Source: Onthophagus taurus | Lineage: Eukaryota; Arthropoda; Insecta; Coleoptera; Scarabaeidae | Length of the DNA: 64,000 bases | Assembly: GCF_036711975.1 (NCBI RefSeq) | Contig: NW_027248939.1 | Location: forward strand, 744,001 to 808,000 | Direction of reading: 5' to 3' | Shown: piece after piece, positions 33,001 to 44,033 of the stretch | How positions within the stretch are numbered: position 1 is the first letter of the stretch | Layout of the letters: each line of letters starts with the position of its first letter | Notes under the pieces: generated by a model | Database searches by the model: none | The model's input: the letters and a program-made list of their open reading frames with translations, nothing else | Told to the model about the DNA's origin: nothing | Translations under genes and position numbers: made by a program

Positions 33001-34676
33001 CATGTTTGAACTTTCTATCACTTTTGGTTCCGATAATTCTGTTGACCATATATGTGATATTCAGGCGCCACATCACATGTTGGAGCATGTTGGAGATAAA
33101 AAACAAAATGCGCCCAAAACGTGATATTATGACGTTATACGCCGTTCTGAGCCATGTTTGAACTTTCTATCACTTTTGGTTCCGATAATTCTGTGGACCA
33201 TATTTGTGATATTCAGGCGCCAAATGTCATATTGGAGCATGTTGGAGATAAAAAACAAAATGCGCCCAAAACGTGATATTATGACGTTATACGCCGTTTT
33301 GAGCCATGTTTGAACTTTCTATCACTTTTGGTTCCGGTAATTCTGTGGACCATATTTGTGATATTCAGGGGCCAAATGTCATATTGGAGCATGTTGGAGA
33401 TAAAAGACAAAATGTGCCCAAAACGTGATATTATGATGTTATACGCCGTTTTGAGCCATGTTTGAACTTTCTATCACTTTTGGTTCCGGTAATTCTGTGG
33501 ACCATATTTGTGATATTCAGGCGCCAAATGTCATATTGGAGCATGTTGGAGATAAAAAACAAAATGTGCCCAAAACGTTGTATTATGACGTTATACGCCG
33601 TTCTGAGACATGTTTGAACTTTCTATCACTTTTGGTTCCGGTAATTCTGTGGACCATATTTGTGATATTCAGGCGCCAAATGATATGTTGAAGCATGTTG
33701 GATATAAAAAACAAAATGCGCCCAAAACGTGATATTATGACGTTATACGCCGTTCTGAGCCATGTTTGAACTTTCTATCACTTTTGGTTCCGGTAATTCT
33801 GTGGACCATATTTGTGATATTCAGGGGCCAAATGACATATTGGAGCATGTTGGAGATAAAAAACAAAATGCGCCCAAAACGTGATATTATGACGTTATAC
33901 GCCGTTCTGAGCCATGTTTGAACTTTCTATCACTTTTGGTTCCGATAATTCTGTTGACCATATATGTGATATTCAGGCGCCAAATGACAGGTTGGAGCAT
34001 GTTGGAGATAAAAAACAAAATGTGCCCAAAACGTGATATTATGACATTATACGCCGTTTTGAGCCATGTTTGAACTTTCTATCACTTTTGGTTCCGATGA
34101 TTCTGTTGACCATATTTGTGATATTCAGGGGCCAAATGTCACATTGGAGCATGTTGGAGATAAAAAACAAAATGTGCCCAAAACGTGATATTATGACGTT
34201 ATACGCCGTTCTGAGCCATGTTTGAACTTTCTATCACTTTTGGTTCCGATAATTCTGTTGACCATATTTGTGATATTCGGGGGCCAAATGTCACATTGGA
34301 GCATGTTGGAGATAAAAAACAAAATGTGCCCAAAACGTGATATTATGACGTTATACGCCGTTCTGAGCCATGTTTGAACTTTCTATCACTTTTGGTTCCG
34401 ATAATTCTGTTGACCATATTTGTGATATTCAGGGGCCAAATGACATATTGGAGCATGTTGGTGATAAAAAACAAAATGTGCCCAAGACGTTATATTATGA
34501 CGTTATACGCCGTTCTGAGACATGTTTGAACTTTCTATCACTTTTGGTTCCGATAATTCTGTTGACCATATTTGTGATATTCAGGCGCCAAATGACATCT
34601 TGGAGCATGTTGGAGATAGAAAACAAAATGTGCTCAAAACGTGATATTATGATGTTATACGCCGTTCCGAGCCATA
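24051..34676. repeat. satellite array, left part (~70 monomers of ~152 bp)
   Basis: Head-to-tail monomers of about 152 bp, consensus marks: GTGATATTATGACGTTATAC, GCCGTTCTGAGCCATG, TTTGAACTTTCTATCAC, TGGTTCCGATAATTCTG, GCGCCAAATGACATGTTGG, GAGATAAAAAACAAAATG, TGCCCAAAACG. Variants include CCCAACG (3 bases shorter), GGTAATTCTGTCGACC, GGGAATGACATATTGG and CATGTAAACGGAGAT (twice, about 1.2 kb apart). Blocks recur at higher-order distances, for example 756 bp (28458 to 29214) and 3182 bp (28458 to 31640; 28836 to 32018). 77- to 122-codon frames through it are artefacts of the repeat. No gene is present. Confidence 0.97.
34672..34676. repeat. left target duplication of the BEL composite (CCATA)
   Basis: CCATA here and CCATG at 49295-49299 flank the composite. 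The satellite consensus is CCATG, so the left copy has one substitution. Five bases fits BEL/Pao integration. Confidence 0.65.
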
Positions 34677-35133
34677 TGTTAGATTTTATATTATATTGGT
34701 TAATTTATATTAGATTTGATAGATTTATATTATATTAGTTCGTTCATATTAGATTTATTTGTATCGCCTCATTTGTTTAGTCTAGATTTGAAGTGTCTCG
34801 AGTCGCAAGATTAGGGTTTTTTATCGCATTATTTATTGGGTTGAGTGAAGTGTGGGAATGCGTTGGGGTGATATTTCGGTGTTTAGGTAAGGGTTTTTAG
34901 TTATGACCTAAAATAAAGAAGGAGCCTGCGAGCTCAACTCGTATCAGTTATTCAGTCTTCGATTTAACACCCACCGAAACAGTACCCCTTCAATACACGC
35001 GGAGCAAGGCTCCCTATATAACTAATCGCAATTTATATGTATAGTTTAAGTGAAATTAATAATAAAGTTTATGGAAACGTAAAACCAAGATTTTGTTGTT
35101 AACCAGCGCCCACCAGATAAAAATAAATAATCA
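34677..35133 (+). mobile_element. inverted second LTR of the BEL element
   Basis: 457 bp, TGTTAGATTT to AATAATCA, same length as the LTR at 48838-49294 on minus. I noted only two differences (GCCTGCGAG versus GCCTTCGAG; AAGTGAAATT versus AAGTGTAATT). It contains CTATATAACT as a TATA-like site near 35014 and AATAAAG near 35061. Homology with the other end continues 6 bases past the LTR (TAAATG, to 35139). Confidence 0.85.
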
Positions 35134-35139
35134 TAAATG

Positions 35140-36078
35140 ATGAAAATCGATATAAGGATAAAAGATGATCATCCGTCGTCGTAACCGCTGAGAACAGTTT
35201 TCTCATTTCTGGTAGCGATTCGTTACGAAAATTTCTAACAGGCCACGCGTTGTCTGTTTCTCTTAGCCATTGGGGCCCAGTCCAATACAATTCTAAACCG
35301 GAAAATTCCGAGACGTTCACCCTTCTCGAGACCGGATCAGCGGGATTATCACGCGTGGGTACATACCTCCAATCACCAATTCGCGATTTCTCCAATATTC
35401 GCGAAATTCGGTTACCCACGAACATTTGTAATTTGGATAAATCGGTCGACAACCACCCCAGGACCACACTGGAGTCGGTCCAATAAACTGTTCTCGTAAT
35501 ATCAATACCCAATGCCGTCTTTACCTTAGCTACCAATTCGGTAAGTAGCAATGCACCCATTAATTCCAAACGCGGAACCGTAACCCGTTTTAGCAGCGCC
35601 ACTCTGGATTTGGCACAAGTCAATCTTATCAAAACCTCTCCGTCGTTTCCGATAGTCCGAAGGTACACGCACGCTCCATAAGCCTTTGTTGACGAATCTG
35701 AGAAACCGTGCATTTCGAATGTGGAGGGATTTTTCAGCGATATATGGCGCGGACAATTGATTAAATGTAAATCCTTCAAACTGTTGCTAAACCGAAGCCA
35801 ACTTGTGTAAATGTGATTGGGAAGTGCTTCGTCCCACCCCAACCCGGACTCCCAAATTTCCTGTAAGATTATTTTCGCCGTAATAATCACAGGGCTTAAT
35901 AAAGCGGATCGAATATTTGGGCTATTTTCGAAAGAACCGTGCGCTTAGTAATATGACTGGTTGAATTTTCGTTCATTTTATAACGAAAACAATCTTTAGT
36001 GGGGTCCCATAATAAACCTAACGTCCGAGTGTTTTCATTTTTTCCCAAATCAAGCACTTCTGAAAGCTCTGTAGACTG
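35140..36078 (-). pseudogene. BEL pol, second part (Pao domain and RNase H), truncated
   Basis: Continuation of BEL pol after the Gypsy insertion; the reading frame across the insertion is consistent once the Gypsy and one CTGA-type duplication are disregarded. It carries SKIAQIFDP, then a frame break at about 35896-35905 (one base apparently lost, giving TAA at 35896-35898), then IITAKIILQEIW, the RNase H-like part (HGFSDSSTKAYGACVYLR, VPRLELMGALLLTELV, YWTDSSVVLGWLS) and DNPADPVSR. It stops at the join with the inverted LTR, whose antisense adds FMIIYFYLVGAG before a stop. Integrase is entirely absent. Confidence 0.85.
36075..36078. repeat. left target duplication of the long-LTR Gypsy (ACTG)
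   Basis: ACTG directly outside the left LTR; repeated at 45851-45854 outside the right LTR. Confidence 0.85.
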
Positions 36079-37895
36079 TGTTACGGTTGTATTTTTCCTT
36101 AATGTTTCATTTGAGTGTTTAACCTTTACTTTCCTAATTCTTCGTTTTAATTTTATTTTGGGTTAGATATTTTATTTTGTTATCGAGTATTTTGAGTTGC
36201 ATAAATTTCGCGATGATTTATTTTGTTTATTTTTGTTTATTTTGTTGAATTTTTGTTTAATTAATTTTTCTTTTTCAGCGACAATTCTCCGAAGATCTCC
36301 TTTCGTAATTTTCCTTTTTCCTTTTCAATTTATTTTCCCCTAAACTTATTTTACTTCTTCGTTTCCCCTAAAAGATGGTGTTAATTCCTTCGTTATTCTT
36401 GCTTGTGCGCAAGTATCAATTTTTTGTGAATTTTTGAGGATATTTATCGTCTGTGTAAGATTTTCTCTTCCTCTTTTCAAGTTAGATCAGTACGTGTACG
36501 CACGTAGAGTTAGGATTTTTGGTAAAGCCATTTTGAATTTTTCGCGTGGTGATTGGTTCCTAATCCAAATTTTTGGGATTCATCTACGTGTTGTGCAACT
36601 TATTGGTAACGTTTTTGCACGTCCAATTATCGGATTACTCCGGATTAAACCGTATTTTGAAACTTTTCTAAGTTTTTCTGACTAAACCTCGAAGATCTGA
36701 GGCAAGATATTTTTATTGAATACATTTTATATTTTCCCTTACACATTCATACCTTCATTTATTCAAACATACATCCTTTTACCACCGAATTAACTAAACT
36801 ATTATCATCATTTTTTTCTTTTTTTTTTATCTTATTTTTCCATCCTTTCTACTTTTTTTTCTCTTTTCTAATTTCCTCGTGTTCATTTAAGGTTTTAATT
36901 GAAGAGCATAAATTTTGGCAACCTTTCTGTAACATTTTCGAGACAGAAGTTTGGTTATTTTGTGAGATTTTCAATCCATTTTCGAAGTTCTACCTTTTCG
37001 GAGGGGTTCTTCCTTGAGGATTTTGGTCGAGGTTGCATTGCCACCACCTATTAAGTTTTCCTTTCCCTGAATCGGAGGAGATTGTCGCTGAAGCTGGAAG
37101 AATTTGCTTGGATCGTCTACACGTGGTCAAGACAAGGTCAGACCTAAACGTTTGTTTTTTTTTTTGTTATATACCGCTTCCCGGTGAGCTTTCGTTCAAT
37201 TAATTAGTACAATTTAAATTAAATTCATTAAAATCTAAATCAATTAAATTAATTAAATATATTTTATTATATTATTAAATTATCATAGATTGAGAATATT
37301 CAGTATTGTTGTCTGTTAATTCAAACAAAATAATTTTTATTGTAAAATTTTGGCGTACTTTTTTTTGTTTCACGAATTAGTTTTTTTATTTTCTTTCTCG
37401 ACGCCACACTGATATCAGGGGTACGGGTCGTACGCGTAATTCAATTCAAATTTACTATTTTCTTTTTGCGTACTTGTTTTGGTCATTTATTACAATTTTT
37501 TTTTTGGTACGCCAACAATTCTTTTCTTTTTTTTTGTTGCTTCACGCTCGTTGGACAACAACATTTTTTTTTACTTACGTATATCATAATAATATTTTTT
37601 TATTTACATTATTATTTTTTTTTTTTACCGAATAAATATTTTTTTTTTTTTTGCAACTTAAAATATCTCGAACTTTTTTTTGTGTTTTGTTATTTTTTTT
37701 GTGTTTGTGTCCACTTGTGTCGATAGCATCATTTTACCACCTCACGTCACAGTTCGTGGACAACGCAGGGTTAACTGTGTGGCGCCTTATAAATAACCCT
37801 ACCCGTCTTCACTCTGCCGGCCGAGGACCTGCGTTAGTTATTAAATTGCTAATCGACTGTATCGTTCCTTTTTTTTGTGTTCATAAGTCGTCACA
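36079..37895 (+). mobile_element. 5' LTR of the long-LTR Gypsy
   Basis: 1817 bp, TGTTACGGTTG to AAGTCGTCACA. It is very T-rich on this strand. A TATA box (TTATAAATAACC, TATAAATA at 37788-37795) lies ~100 bases before the end, giving a short R-U5. Short ORFs in it recur in the other LTR and are not genes. Confidence 0.95.
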
Positions 37896-37900
37896 ATTTT

Positions 37901-37918
37901 TGGCGCCCAACGTGGGGC
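37901..37918 (+). other. tRNA primer-binding site of the long-LTR Gypsy
   Basis: TGGCGCCCAACGTGGGGC, five bases after the LTR. This is the sequence complementary to tRNA-Lys1,2, as used by several retroviruses. Confidence 0.85.
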
Positions 37919-38108
37919 CATATCATTTTTTTTTGGGGGCCATTTGGGCCACTTTTGCAGGCACAATTTTTTTTTTGATAGCGTTCTTTCAGGTGGACGA
38001 TTGTTCTTTTGGTATTTCGGGGAAAGCACCGGAAATCTATTTGTTGATTTTCCTTTGTAGAGGTTTTGTTATTTTTTCTGTTTGTAATAACATTTTCACA
38101 CAGGAGCC

Positions 38109-39485
38109 ATGGCAAAGCCCTTAGATATTTCCCGTTTGACTCAGTCTATGTTAACGTACGAGCTTGCTGTAAGGGGTGTGAGTGATGTCGCCACGGTGAA
38201 AGAGATGCGTGGTGTGCTGAGAAGTATGATTTCCTTGGAGAAAACTGGACGGAAAATGGATTACCCCGCTCACCCGTTTTCTTTTGATGTTGATTTACAG
38301 GCTCTTAATGAGGGTTACGATGAAATTAGACCGTTGGTGGCTGACTTCGCTGATCTTAAGTCTTCGCCGTCTTACAGGAGGTTAGCTGCTCAGTTGGTGC
38401 ATTACATTGGGCGGATTGAGCGATCACGTCCGGCCTTGAACACCGAGAAAACATCTCGAACTCAATTATTGGTTAAATTTCATAAGCTTCGAGCGGATCT
38501 GGATTCTCGAGCGAAAGCGGTTTCCGTACGTAGTACGTCAGCAGTTGGTGGGGTCTTGGATCTATCGTTGATTGAATTGCCAACGAGTTCTGAAGGTTCT
38601 GGTTCCGACGACGACGATACTGATTCTCGAAACGTTTCAGGTGGTGCTTCTGGTGTGATGGTTACGCCAGCTAGGAAATCAATACCGGTGGCCAAATGGG
38701 GTTTAACTTTTGATGGTTCTTCTTCGGGGTTGTCCCTCAGTGCATTTTTATCTCAGGTGGAGGAGCTTCGAGTGGCTAGGAATGTTAGTGCGGGTGAATT
38801 GTTCGCTTCTGCGTATGATTTATTTAGTGGCAGGGCCTTGGTGTGGTATCAGTCTACACGTAAGCGCGTTTCCGACTGGAAAGAATTGGTCGAGTTTTTG
38901 CGTGAGGAATTTCAGCCCTTCGATTACGAGGAACGACTTTTCGAGGAAATTAGGCAACGTACACAAGGTGTGAGTGAGTCGATTGGCATGTATTTAGCCG
39001 TCATGAATGTGTTTTTCGAGCGGTTGGAACAGGCTGGTCATGAGTTGCGTGAGTCCGTGAAACTGAAGTTAATCCTGAAAAACCTTGCTCCGTATTATCA
39101 ACATCATTTGGCTATGGTGGAGGTGAAATCATTAGACGAACTTCGCCGTGTTTGTAGACAATTAGAGTATAAGCGTGCGGTTGTGGAAACCTATCATCCC
39201 CCTCCGGCGAGATCCAAGGTGATGGAGACTGATTTGGCCTGTATGGAGGTGATTTCTTCACCGGGTTGTTCTTCGGCGACTGTAGTGGTCGACAAGGTCT
39301 GCGAAACAATTCAATCGCCTGTTAGAACAGGTTCATCCATTATTTGTTTTAACTGTCGTAAGGCGGGTCATATGAAAAATTCTTGTCCAGAACGGTTCCA
39401 GAAAAGGTGTTATGGGTGTGGAAAATTAGATTTTACTATTAGGAGTTGTCCATCGTGTTCGGGAAACGGGAATCGGCGGAAGTGA
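38109..39485 (+). CDS. Gypsy Gag polyprotein
   Basis: 458 codons from ATG 38109. Gag forms the virus-like particle and binds the RNA. A basic/helical N-terminal region is followed by a Ser/Asp-rich linker (SEGSGSDDDDTDS near 160-172) and the capsid part (GLSLSAFLSQVEELRVARNV, ALVWYQSTRKRVSDWKEL, EFQPFDYEERLFEEIRQRTQ), typical of Ty3/Gypsy retrotransposon gag. The C terminus has a canonical CCHC knuckle (CFNCRKAGHMKNSC) and a second, CYGCGKLDFTIRSC, in which the usual Gly-His is replaced. The end overlaps pol by 40 bases in the minus-one frame. Intact. Confidence 0.92.
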   Translation: MAKPLDISRLTQSMLTYELAVRGVSDVATVKEMRGVLRSMISLEKTGRKMDYPAHPFSFDVDLQALNEGYDEIRPLVADFADLKSSPSYRRLAAQLVHYIGRIERSRPALNTEKTSRTQLLVKFHKLRADLDSRAKAVSVRSTSAVGGVLDLSLIELPTSSEGSGSDDDDTDSRNVSGGASGVMVTPARKSIPVAKWGLTFDGSSSGLSLSAFLSQVEELRVARNVSAGELFASAYDLFSGRALVWYQSTRKRVSDWKELVEFLREEFQPFDYEERLFEEIRQRTQGVSESIGMYLAVMNVFFERLEQAGHELRESVKLKLILKNLAPYYQHHLAMVEVKSLDELRRVCRQLEYKRAVVETYHPPPARSKVMETDLACMEVISSPGCSSATVVVDKVCETIQSPVRTGSSIICFNCRKAGHMKNSCPERFQKRCYGCGKLDFTIRSCPSCSGNGNRRK

Positions 39486-42400
39486 ATGGTCGTCCTTCCT
39501 ATGAGTCATCAAAATCGACCGATCTTGATATCCGTATGCAGAGTGTTTTGAGTTTTATTGTCGATAGTGCAAGGGGTGATGAGCGACCTTATCTTGATGT
39601 CGTTATTTTGGGTCAGGGGTTTAAGGGATTGTTGGATAGTGGAGCATCGCGTACTATTTTGGGAAGATCTGGTTGGAGTCGTTTACAGTCTGTGGGAGTA
39701 GTGATGCATACTGCAAGGGGTTGCTGTACTGTTGCGAATGGTCAGAAATGTGAGTCGTTGGGAAGTTGTTCTTTACCGATTGTACTCCGTGGAAGAGTGA
39801 GGATCTTGAATGTCTTGGTGGTTCCTGGAGTGGAACATGAGTTGGTGTTAGGTGTTGATTTCTGGCGAGCCATGGGTATAGTTCCTGATTTGCGTAGCGG
39901 AGAGTGGACGTTTTGTGATTCCATCGAAGCGCAAAGTACTGATTCTTTATCGAGTCTTAGCGACGAGCAGAGACGACAACTCGACGACATGCTTAATGAT
40001 CATTTTAAGGGCCAAAGGAATGGTTTGGGATGTACCAGCTTGGTTAAACATGTGATTCGTACTTCCGCGGAACCTATAAAACAACGTTACTACCCTGTAA
40101 ATCCTATTGTTCAGAGACACATTGACGAGGAACTTCAGAATATGTTGGATTTAGGTGTTGTAGAGCCATCAGATAGTCCCTGGAGTAGTCCAATCCTGTT
40201 AGTTAAAAAAAAAGATGGTAGTTTTCGTTTTTGTGTTGATTTCCGTAGACTCAACGGCGTCACTGAGCGTGATGCTTACCCTATACCATATGTGTCCGAC
40301 ACCCTAAATAAATTGAGAAACGCGAAATACCTATCCACTCTGGACATTAAGTCTGCTTACTGGCAAATTCCGGTCGACGAGAATTCCAAAAAATTTACAG
40401 CTTTTACTGTTCCGAATAGGGGTCTTTTCCAATTTACGAGGATGCCGTTTGGGCTCCACAATGCGCCGGCTACTTGGCAGCGTCTTATTGATCAGGTGAT
40501 TGGAGCGGATTTGGAGCCGAGAGCTTTTGTGTATCTTGACGATATTGTGGTGGTTACGTCGACGTTCCAGGAACATGTCGAAACGTTGCGGGAGGTTTTG
40601 AGACGACTTCGGGTTGCTGGGCTCACGGTGAGTCGTGAGAAATGTCAATGGGTTCGCCCGGAACTGAAGTACTTAGGTTATGTTGTGAGCAGTAGAGGTC
40701 TTCAGGTTGATCCGGAAAAGATTAAGTCCATTATAGAGCTTCCTGTTCCTAAAAATGTCAGAGAAGTGCGTCGAATCCTTGGTATGATGTCTTGGTATCG
40801 GAAGTTTGTTCCCCAGTTTTCCACCTATACAGCTCCCATCACGGATTTATTGAGGAAAAACCGGAAATTTGTCTGGTCTCCGGGATGTGAGGATTCTTTT
40901 CGAGTTCTGAAGGAGAAACTTATTTCTGCTCCTATTTTGTCTTGCCCCGACTTTGATCGGCCGTTCATTCTTCAGACTGACGCTTCAGGTTACGGTATTG
41001 GCGCGGTTCTGTCGCAGGTTGTCAATGGTGAGGAACATGTTGTGTGTTATTTGAGTCGGTCCCTTTTGCGTACAGAGCGTAATTATTCCACGACTGAACG
41101 GGAGTGTCTCGCTGTCCTTTGGGCTATCGAAAAGTTGCGTCCTTATCTCGAAGGTGTTCAGTTTCAGGTTATCACTGATCACGCTTCCCTTGCTTGGCTT
41201 CAGAATCTCAGGGATCCGGTAGGTCGTTTAGCGCGTTGGGCAGTAAGATTACAGCAGTATGACTTCCGTATAATTCATCGTAGGGGGAAGGATAACGTAG
41301 TTCCCGATGCTCTTTCACGTGCAGTTCCGATTGTTGATTGTGTGCAGGTTGAGCAGATTCAGGACAAATGGTGGAAAAGAGTGTATGAGTCGGTTTTAGG
41401 TGAGCCTTTGAAATTTCCTAATTGGAGAGTGTCCGACGGTCAGCTCTATAAGTATGTTGAGTCTAAGTTTCCTGGTTTGGATGGTGGGGATAGTTGGAAG
41501 TTAGTTATACCTAAGGAACACAGGTTAGAGAAACTGCGAGCGGTTCATGATGCCCCTACTTCTGGTCATTTGGGGATTTACAAAACCTATTTTCGTTTAG
41601 CTCAGAAGTGTTATTGGCCGAAAATGCGCTCGGATGTTGCCTCTTATGTTCGGCGATGTGAAACTTGTCTGGCTGTTAAACCCGAGCAGAAACGGCCGGC
41701 AGGGTTGTTTGCGACTCAGCCCGAGGTAGACCGTCCCTGGAGGATGATTTCTTTAGACTTAGTAGGTCCCCTCCCCAGGTCAAATCGTGGACATGCCTTT
41801 ATTTTGGTCATAGGCGATTATTTTAGTAAATTCACTTTGTGTTTTCCCCTTCGACGTGCTACTGCCCCGGCGATCTGTCGACTTATCGAGGAGAATGTAT
41901 TTCTTTTATATGGTGCTCCGCAGGTTCTCATATGTGACAACGGTGTTCAGATGCGTAGCAGGGAATTTGGTCAGCTGATGAAGCGTTATGGTGTGCGTAT
42001 TCGGTTTAATGCTCATTATCATCCTCAGGCTAATCCCATAGAACGGACGAATCGTGTTATTAAAACAATGCTTGCTTCCTATGTATCCGATAATCATCGT
42101 GTATGGGATGATCGTCTTGCTCATATAGCTTGTGCTCTTAGGACCGCTCGTCATGAGGTCACTGGTGTAACTCCGTATTTTGTCAACCATGGTCGTGAGA
42201 TGGTGTTGTGTGGTTCTGATTTTCAGCAGTTGGTAGATACAAATCAGGGTGTGTTGGATGTTAATGCCCGTGCTCATCAATTTCAGGAATTATTTAAGGA
42301 TGTTCAGGTCAGGATTCGGAGAGCTGCTGAAAGATCGAAAAATAGTTATAATCTTAGACGACGTAATGTTGAATACTGGTTAAACCAACCTGTTTGGCGT

Positions 42401-42595
42401 AGAAACTTTGTCCTTTCCGATGCCGCTAAGTTTTATAGCGCGAAACTTGCACCTAAGTTTGTAGGACCATTTTATATTCATCGTAGAGTGTCTCCATGGA
42501 CGTATGAGTTGAGGGATGAACGTGGTGTTGTCAAGGGTGTTTGGCATGCTAAGGATTTGAAACCTTCTCCCAACGTCCCAGAAAATGAGGATTGA
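39446..42595 (+). CDS. Gypsy Pol polyprotein (protease, RT, RNase H, integrase), intact
   Basis: 1049 codons if read from 39446; translation probably enters by frameshift at 39467. The aspartic protease has LDSGASRT at 63-70. RT: LSTLDIKSAYWQIPV near 296-310, FTRMPFGLHNAPATWQ and YLDD at 363-366. RNase H starts at TDASGYG (511) with ITDHASLAWL near 576. Integrase: zinc-binding H701, H708, C738, C741; catalytic D771, D831, E867 with 35 residues between the last two. A GPF/Y-type module (FVGPFYIHRRVSPWTYEL) closes the protein; no chromodomain seen. All catalytic residues are present and no stop interrupts, so this copy is probably competent. Antisense to the BEL gene it interrupts. Confidence 0.95.
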   Translation: MSIVFGKRESAEVNGRPSYESSKSTDLDIRMQSVLSFIVDSARGDERPYLDVVILGQGFKGLLDSGASRTILGRSGWSRLQSVGVVMHTARGCCTVANGQKCESLGSCSLPIVLRGRVRILNVLVVPGVEHELVLGVDFWRAMGIVPDLRSGEWTFCDSIEAQSTDSLSSLSDEQRRQLDDMLNDHFKGQRNGLGCTSLVKHVIRTSAEPIKQRYYPVNPIVQRHIDEELQNMLDLGVVEPSDSPWSSPILLVKKKDGSFRFCVDFRRLNGVTERDAYPIPYVSDTLNKLRNAKYLSTLDIKSAYWQIPVDENSKKFTAFTVPNRGLFQFTRMPFGLHNAPATWQRLIDQVIGADLEPRAFVYLDDIVVVTSTFQEHVETLREVLRRLRVAGLTVSREKCQWVRPELKYLGYVVSSRGLQVDPEKIKSIIELPVPKNVREVRRILGMMSWYRKFVPQFSTYTAPITDLLRKNRKFVWSPGCEDSFRVLKEKLISAPILSCPDFDRPFILQTDASGYGIGAVLSQVVNGEEHVVCYLSRSLLRTERNYSTTERECLAVLWAIEKLRPYLEGVQFQVITDHASLAWLQNLRDPVGRLARWAVRLQQYDFRIIHRRGKDNVVPDALSRAVPIVDCVQVEQIQDKWWKRVYESVLGEPLKFPNWRVSDGQLYKYVESKFPGLDGGDSWKLVIPKEHRLEKLRAVHDAPTSGHLGIYKTYFRLAQKCYWPKMRSDVASYVRRCETCLAVKPEQKRPAGLFATQPEVDRPWRMISLDLVGPLPRSNRGHAFILVIGDYFSKFTLCFPLRRATAPAICRLIEENVFLLYGAPQVLICDNGVQMRSREFGQLMKRYGVRIRFNAHYHPQANPIERTNRVIKTMLASYVSDNHRVWDDRLAHIACALRTARHEVTGVTPYFVNHGREMVLCGSDFQQLVDTNQGVLDVNARAHQFQELFKDVQVRIRRAAERSKNSYNLRRRNVEYWLNQPVWRRNFVLSDAAKFYSAKLAPKFVGPFYIHRRVSPWTYELRDERGVVKGVWHAKDLKPSPNVPENED
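39461..39467 (+). promoter_or_regulatory. minus-one frameshift heptamer GGGAAAC, gag to pol
   Basis: In gag phase it reads G-GGA-AAC, seven codons before the gag stop. The minus-one frame continues as KRESAEVNGRPS into pol without a stop. The same heptamer is known from retroviral gag-pro shifts. Downstream RNA structure not assessed. Confidence 0.7.
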
Positions 42596-44033
42596 ATTGT
42601 TTTGTTTGATGGTTATGTAGGTTGTGATTGTCCTGTTGAGTAGGAAGGTTACCACTTTTAGGTTGATTCGCGTTGGTTTTGATTCTTTTGGAGTTATTTT
42701 GGATTCTTTTTTTTTTATTAGTATTTCTTTCGGGGATTCTGCGGTCAATCTTTTGTTGAAGTTTTTTGTATAACTTTATGCCTTACGGGATTAGTTTGGT
42801 AGATTCCTTCTTTTCTTTTATTGTATTAGGTGTTAGACTTTTGTATGTTTTTCTGTATGATTTGGCTCACCTGGTTGGGGCCTTATAATACGCCAGAAGA
42901 CCGGATGTTTCCATTCCCGTTTGTAAGCTATTCTTAGGAATTTTGGGTCATTTAAAGAAGTTTCTTTTGAGATTTCTTTATTTTCGTTTGATTTTCAACT
43001 CAGACTTGTAAAGGGTTTTGTGCAGCCCTAAGTATTCCCCTTTTATAACCCTCCGTGTTTGCTTATTATAACTTTTAAAAAATTTTACGCCTTGTCCCCA
43101 TGCACGTACAGCACGTTTGTAACCTCGTAGTCCCCGTTGAGTTTTTGTTTGGGACGAAAATTATTGTAGCCTTCAGCTTTTTGGTACTTACGAGTACAGT
43201 TTGGTTTCCTTATCCATCTTTATCCTCGTTTTCTGATTTGGTAGTTTGTCATTGGTTAATCCACTTGGTGGATTTATGTTTACTATTGTGGGGGTGCCTT
43301 ATTTTTGTAAGGGGTGGGTTCGGACCATCAACCCTTCTTTGTTTTCCCAATCCTTTTCCACTTTGTATCCTTAATTGTAGTAATAAACCTTTTTTTGTTG
43401 TCCTTTTAGAGTCGTTTTTTTTTTGTTTTTGGAATATCTTCGCTTCACGAAGAGTTCTGTTTTACGGATTTTGGTTTGCGGTGTGTGGTTTGGAGCGTTG
43501 TGTGACCGTGGGTCGATCTCTTGTAAGCCGTATTGTTTTGTATAATTTTCTTTTTCATTTCTACCTTCTCTAGGTATCTCTTCGCCTTTACCGGTCTTGA
43601 AGACTGCGGTCAATTGTAAATCCGGGTAGGCCTGTTAATTGTTCTTTTTCTAATCTTCTCTTTTTATACTATCTTATGATTTCCATTTTTTTTTTGTTTA
43701 TGGACGCAAGAGATTTGAGTAGCCGTTGCGCGTACGTAGCCAAATCCACATTAATCTCCCTAATCTTTTGTTTATTATTTTTTTTCTTATTATTTTCATT
43801 CTTATCCTTCCGGCCGATTTGCCGAAGACCTGGTGGCTTTGGGCAAGTGGTGGACCAGGTGGATGGTTCCGAAATCTTGTTGTTATATTTGGGGGTTGGG
43901 TTGTTTGTTTTGATTTCCTCTCTTTATCCCTAATTTGGAGACAGCCGTTTGTAGTTTGATTGATGAGGAGGAACTAGATAGCTCCTAGGTTGATAAAAGT
44001 TTACTGGGTAAACTTTCTTGAAGTTGAAGGGAA
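42596..44033 (+). other. 3' untranslated region of the long-LTR Gypsy, with polypurine tract
   Basis: 1.4 kb, T-rich. A frame of 157 codons at 43100-43573 and shorter ones at 43676-43959 are hydrophobic Phe/Leu-rich products of the T bias with no recognised envelope features. The purine tract GAAGGGAA (44026-44033) abuts the right LTR and is the likely plus-strand primer. Confidence 0.6.

Noticed and set aside
24060-34738. Many 77-122-codon frames on plus (MFELSITFG..., MEHVGDKKQN...)
   Set aside because: They recur with every monomer or two of the 152-bp satellite and end by phase drift; a tandem repeat whose length is not a multiple of three gives such frames.
35250-35756. Other frames over the BEL RNase H region
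   Set aside because: Shadows of the minus-strand pol frame.
36434-36685. 83-codon frame in the Gypsy LTR, repeated at 44389-44640
   Set aside because: Both are the same LTR sequence; no recognised domain and it overlaps promoter DNA.
37466-38124. Phe-rich frames at the end of the left LTR (and 45421-45875 in the right)
   Set aside because: Produced by long T runs in the LTR; they cross the TATA box and primer-binding site.
43100-43573. 157-codon hydrophobic frame as an envelope gene
   Set aside because: No signal-peptide-like order, cleavage site or cysteine pattern typical of env; composition follows the T bias of the region.
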